Source: CAZXYF01 sp964644705
GTDB lineage: Bacteria; Planctomycetota; Brocadiia; SM23-32
NCBI GenBank assembly: GCA_964644705.1
Contig: CAZXYF010000124.1
Coordinates: 1-9,194 of the forward strand
Reading direction: 5' to 3'
DNA length: 9,194 bases
Below are positions 7,377 through 9,194 of the stretch, one piece after another. A program made the position numbers and the translations under genes. Under the pieces are notes generated by a model that was not told where the DNA came from, did not search any database, and saw only the letters and a list, made by a program, of their open reading frames with translations. Position 1 is the first letter of the stretch; every line of letters begins with the position of its first letter.

Positions 7377-8705
7377 TCATTCAGCATACGGAATGACGCC
7401 GTCCTCATGCGGATAGGCCACGAGTCCTGACGCTATTTTGGGATAAAAATATGTGGACTTTTGAGGCAGGCGATCTCCCTCGGAGGCTATTCGCTGAACC
7501 GCGGAGGGAGGAGTTGGTGGAAGCAGAAAAGCCATGTCGTAATCTCCGGTGTGGACTCTGGAGAATGTTGTTTCGACGTCGTGATGGAAGTCAATCCTAT
7601 CAGAATTGGCGCCCGTCTCCGGGTCCAGGCCAAAGAGATCCGGAAGAATGAGATTGTGAAGGATGGTAACGGGAAGAGAACACCATGCTCGGCCACGGTC
7701 CGGACAGATATTCTGCATAGTCTGAGGAGAGTCGAGGGAGAGGGAAACAAAACGTCCATCGGGGAAAACACAACCAATAGCATCCTCCCCGCTGGAGCAG
7801 AAGTCATCGTATTGCTGTTCGGCGGTATCCGCGGTGATAGTTGAGTTGCTCACAACGTTGAAGTGATCACCAACCGCGCTCAGAAGTGCGTCCGGATCCA
7901 GGGAGGTGTCGGAACGCACGACCCGGTGAGTGGGAAGAGTAAGAAGTCCGGAATTATTCACTGAGATACACAGACAACCAATGTAATCCTCTGGCGCCTT
8001 ACCCCACTGGTAATTATCGTCGCGATGCTGTTGTGCGTAGGACAGAGAACTCTCATAGCGATGATGACCGTCGGCAATGACGAGTTGCTGATTTTTCATT
8101 TTATCGACCAGATTATAGATAGCCTCCGAATCTTGCACGTTCCAGAACCGATAGGTCACTTCGTTGTCATCGGTGAAGGAATAAAGAGGCTCTCCTGAAC
8201 GCATATCGCGAACATATTGGTTAATTTGACCATCGGAATCTGAATAAACCGCCATAATCTGACTCAGCTTTGTCTGACAGTGGTGAGTGAGATTAAAGCG
8301 GTCATCTTTGGGGGATGACATTGTGTGTTCGTGCGGATGAACACTGTCCGTGCCGAGTTCCTCCAGCATGAGGGCCGATATAAATCCGCGTCGGACAACC
8401 CAATCGCTGCCCACACGAAAGCTCTGCTCGAGTATGTAAATGGAGGGGGCCTCGTCCTGGACGAGATAATTGTCCCGCCGCCATTCCCGAAGAGCGGTAG
8501 CAGCTCGCGTGTACTCATCGGTGGGGCGACCGTCGGGGGGCGTTTTCCCGAGGGTGAGGTGGACGATGTTGTGGGGGTCCCGGGCGCGTAAGGCTTCTTC
8601 CTCCTCAGAATCGATAACATCGTAGGGGGGGGCGGCCACATGAGAGATCGAAGATATGAGGTCGGAATTATAACGTAATCCTCGGAAGGGACTTATGACA
8701 GGCAT
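7377..8705 (-). CDS. DUF1015 family protein
   Basis: The 442-residue product has the hallmark blocks of the DUF1015 family in order: PFRGLRYN at 6-13, APPYDVI at 25-31, NIVHLTLGK at 46-54, HPHEHT at 123-128, ADGHHRYE at 211-218, LLTLPTHRVV at 254-263, DYDMAFLLPP at 388-397 and LPQKSTYFYPKIASGLV at 413-429. There is no signal peptide or membrane segment, so it is probably cytosolic. The family has no function I can assert; some members have been linked with ParB-like free-serine kinases, but I cannot confirm that here. An upstream in-frame GTG at 8726 exists, but the ATG at 8703-8705 is chosen because GGAGG at 8713-8717 sits 7 bases before it and MPVISPFRGLRYN is the usual family start. Its coding strand is C-rich, unlike the dnaN-gyrA genes, which fits a lagging-strand (head-on) position. 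Confidence 0.93.
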   Translation of the reverse strand: MPVISPFRGLRYNSDLISSISHVAAPPYDVIDSEEEEALRARDPHNIVHLTLGKTPPDGRPTDEYTRAATALREWRRDNYLVQDEAPSIYILEQSFRVGSDWVVRRGFISALMLEELGTDSVHPHEHTMSSPKDDRFNLTHHCQTKLSQIMAVYSDSDGQINQYVRDMRSGEPLYSFTDDNEVTYRFWNVQDSEAIYNLVDKMKNQQLVIADGHHRYESSLSYAQQHRDDNYQWGKAPEDYIGCLCISVNNSGLLTLPTHRVVRSDTSLDPDALLSAVGDHFNVVSNSTITADTAEQQYDDFCSSGEDAIGCVFPDGRFVSLSLDSPQTMQNICPDRGRAWCSLPVTILHNLILPDLFGLDPETGANSDRIDFHHDVETTFSRVHTGDYDMAFLLPPTPPSAVQRIASEGDRLPQKSTYFYPKIASGLVAYPHEDGVIPYAE

Positions 8706-8712
8706 CGATAAA

Positions 8713-8717
8713 CCTCC
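8713..8717 (-). promoter_or_regulatory. Ribosome binding site deciding the DUF1015 start
   Basis: The minus strand reads GGAGG, then 7 bases, then ATG at 8705. This is the strongest Shine-Dalgarno sequence in the window and lies inside the GTG-extended frame, ruling in the internal ATG. Confidence 0.8.
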
Positions 8718-8752
8718 ACAGAACACAGCAGAAAAGTAAATGGGAATCAGGG

Positions 8753-8770
8753 CGCGGCGATGGGGCCGCG
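8753..8770 (-). other. G+C-rich hairpin in the DUF1015 leader
   Basis: CGCGGC at 8753-8758 pairs perfectly with GCCGCG at 8765-8770 around a 6-base loop, about 48 bases before the start codon. No T-run follows on either side. It could influence leader folding, but no known riboswitch or attenuator pattern is visible. Confidence 0.3.
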
Positions 8771-8850
8771 GAAATGCGAGATGCGAACATGATCACCGGA
8801 AGATGCTAAAAAACCATTTAAACCCTCTGGGCAGGGCCGAAACGTCCTTT

Positions 8851-8879
8851 ATCTTATGTAAGGATACCAATTTGTGCAA
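8851..8879 (-). promoter_or_regulatory. Possible sigma-70 type promoter for the DUF1015 gene
   Basis: On the minus strand TTGCAC (8874-8879) and TAAGAT (8851-8856) are 17 bases apart, the preferred spacing. The -35 matches the consensus in only three positions and the -10 in four, so this is only a candidate. It would give a leader of about 140 bases containing the G+C-rich hairpin. Confidence 0.3.
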
Positions 8880-8912
8880 CCTGTATGATCGGCGTATGGT
8901 AAGGTTTCGGTG

Positions 8913-9194
8913 AACCACGTGCATTTTATGATGCCCTACTTGCCGGGCTTGTCCCGGTAGGGGCGTACCTGTGCACTACAGCAGGCGTACCACGCCAGAC
9001 GATAGGGCCTTCTGGCAGGGCGCTGGAGCCATCTTTGAGCCCACGCTGAAACCGAGTGATCTTCGGAAGTCTTTGTCGTACGAGAAAACCACAGGATTAT
9101 GTTGATGGCTCCAGCGCCCTGCCAGAAGGCCCTATCGCATTGTTTGCGCCACTTCGGGTAGTGCAGAAGTACGCCTCAACCGGGACAAGCCCGG
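8913..9194 (+). repeat. Nested-palindrome dispersed repeat, REP doublet or MITE-like (runs off the window)
   Basis: This element shares two blocks with the inverted left copy at 1-114, which fixes its inner limit near 8913. It is organised as an imperfect palindrome. The outer arms are 8944-8969 and 9169-9194, matching in 24 of 26 positions and each holding the small hairpin CCGGG-5-CCCGG. Next inward comes the shared string gcactac (or its complement). The core is a perfect 34-base inverted repeat around a 70-base loop. The left outer hairpin, with CCCTA (8934-8938) pairing TAGGG (8958-8962), has the bulged stem typical of REP sequences. There is no reading frame or transposase. The window ends exactly on the last hairpin base, so the true end is unknown. 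Confidence 0.8.
9000..9137. repeat. Perfect 34-base inverted repeat with 70-base loop
   Basis: Bases 9000-9033 are the exact reverse complement of 9104-9137 (34 of 34). The arm begins cgatagggccttctggcagg. The loop 9034-9103 has no coding potential that I can see. One arm, with a few changes, is also present at the left edge (33-60). Perfect arms beside more diverged flanks suggest either selection for pairing or recent arm-to-arm conversion. Confidence 0.9.

Noticed and set aside
7111..7380. Short open frames on both strands within the non-coding region
   Set aside because: They overlap the DnaA-box array, have no ribosome binding site and encode nothing recognisable.
8706..8726. GTG start extending the DUF1015 protein by 7 residues
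   Set aside because: The extension contains the GGAGG ribosome site itself, and the family N-terminus begins at the downstream ATG.
9169..9194. Integron attC-type recombination site
   Set aside because: The inverted ends lack the GTTRRRY/RYYYAAC pair, and no cassette array or integrase is present.

Overview
This is a bacterial chromosomal segment of about 50% G+C (judged by eye). It carries four core replication and topology genes, a probable chromosomal replication origin, one DUF1015-family gene, and two copies of a structured dispersed repeat at the window edges. The order dnaN-dciA-gyrB-gyrA, a GyrB of about 830 residues with an E. coli-like insertion in its TOPRIM region, and the DUF1015 gene fit a non-proteobacterial lineage, perhaps of the PVC/planctomycete type. 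The taxonomic call is weak, because nothing in the window is diagnostic.

Layout, left to right. Positions 1-114 are a short, inverted copy of a repeat, cut by the window edge. Positions 179-6813 are four genes on the minus strand, read in the order dnaN (beta clamp), dciA/DUF721 (helicase operator), gyrB and gyrA. dnaN and dciA overlap by 4 bases, and the later gaps are 97 and 85 bases. Positions 6814-7376 are a 563-base non-coding region with an A+T-rich stretch beside dnaN and two oppositely oriented arrays of DnaA-box-like 9-mers on an 11-base period. Positions 7377-8705 are the DUF1015 gene, also on the minus strand. Positions 8706-8912 are its leader. From 8913 to the window end is a large nested-palindrome repeat of the same family as the left copy.

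The best-supported unexpected result is the origin. Besides the box arrays, the strand composition flips across the non-coding region: the plus strand is C-rich through dnaN-gyrA and G-rich through DUF1015, although all five genes are coded on the same strand. This is what a bidirectional origin between them would produce. The leftward fork then runs co-directionally through clamp, helicase operator and gyrase, while the DUF1015 gene faces the rightward fork head-on. Neither dnaA nor recF, the usual neighbours of dnaN and gyrB, is in the window; dciA sits where recF often is.

The protein-coding genes are otherwise ordinary and intact. Oddities are a Gln in the GyrB TOPRIM motif (EGQSAGG instead of EGDSAGG), changed residues in the peptide-binding pocket of DnaN, and a strongly acidic GyrA tail. 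I found no CRISPR array, tRNA, rRNA, transposase or defence gene.
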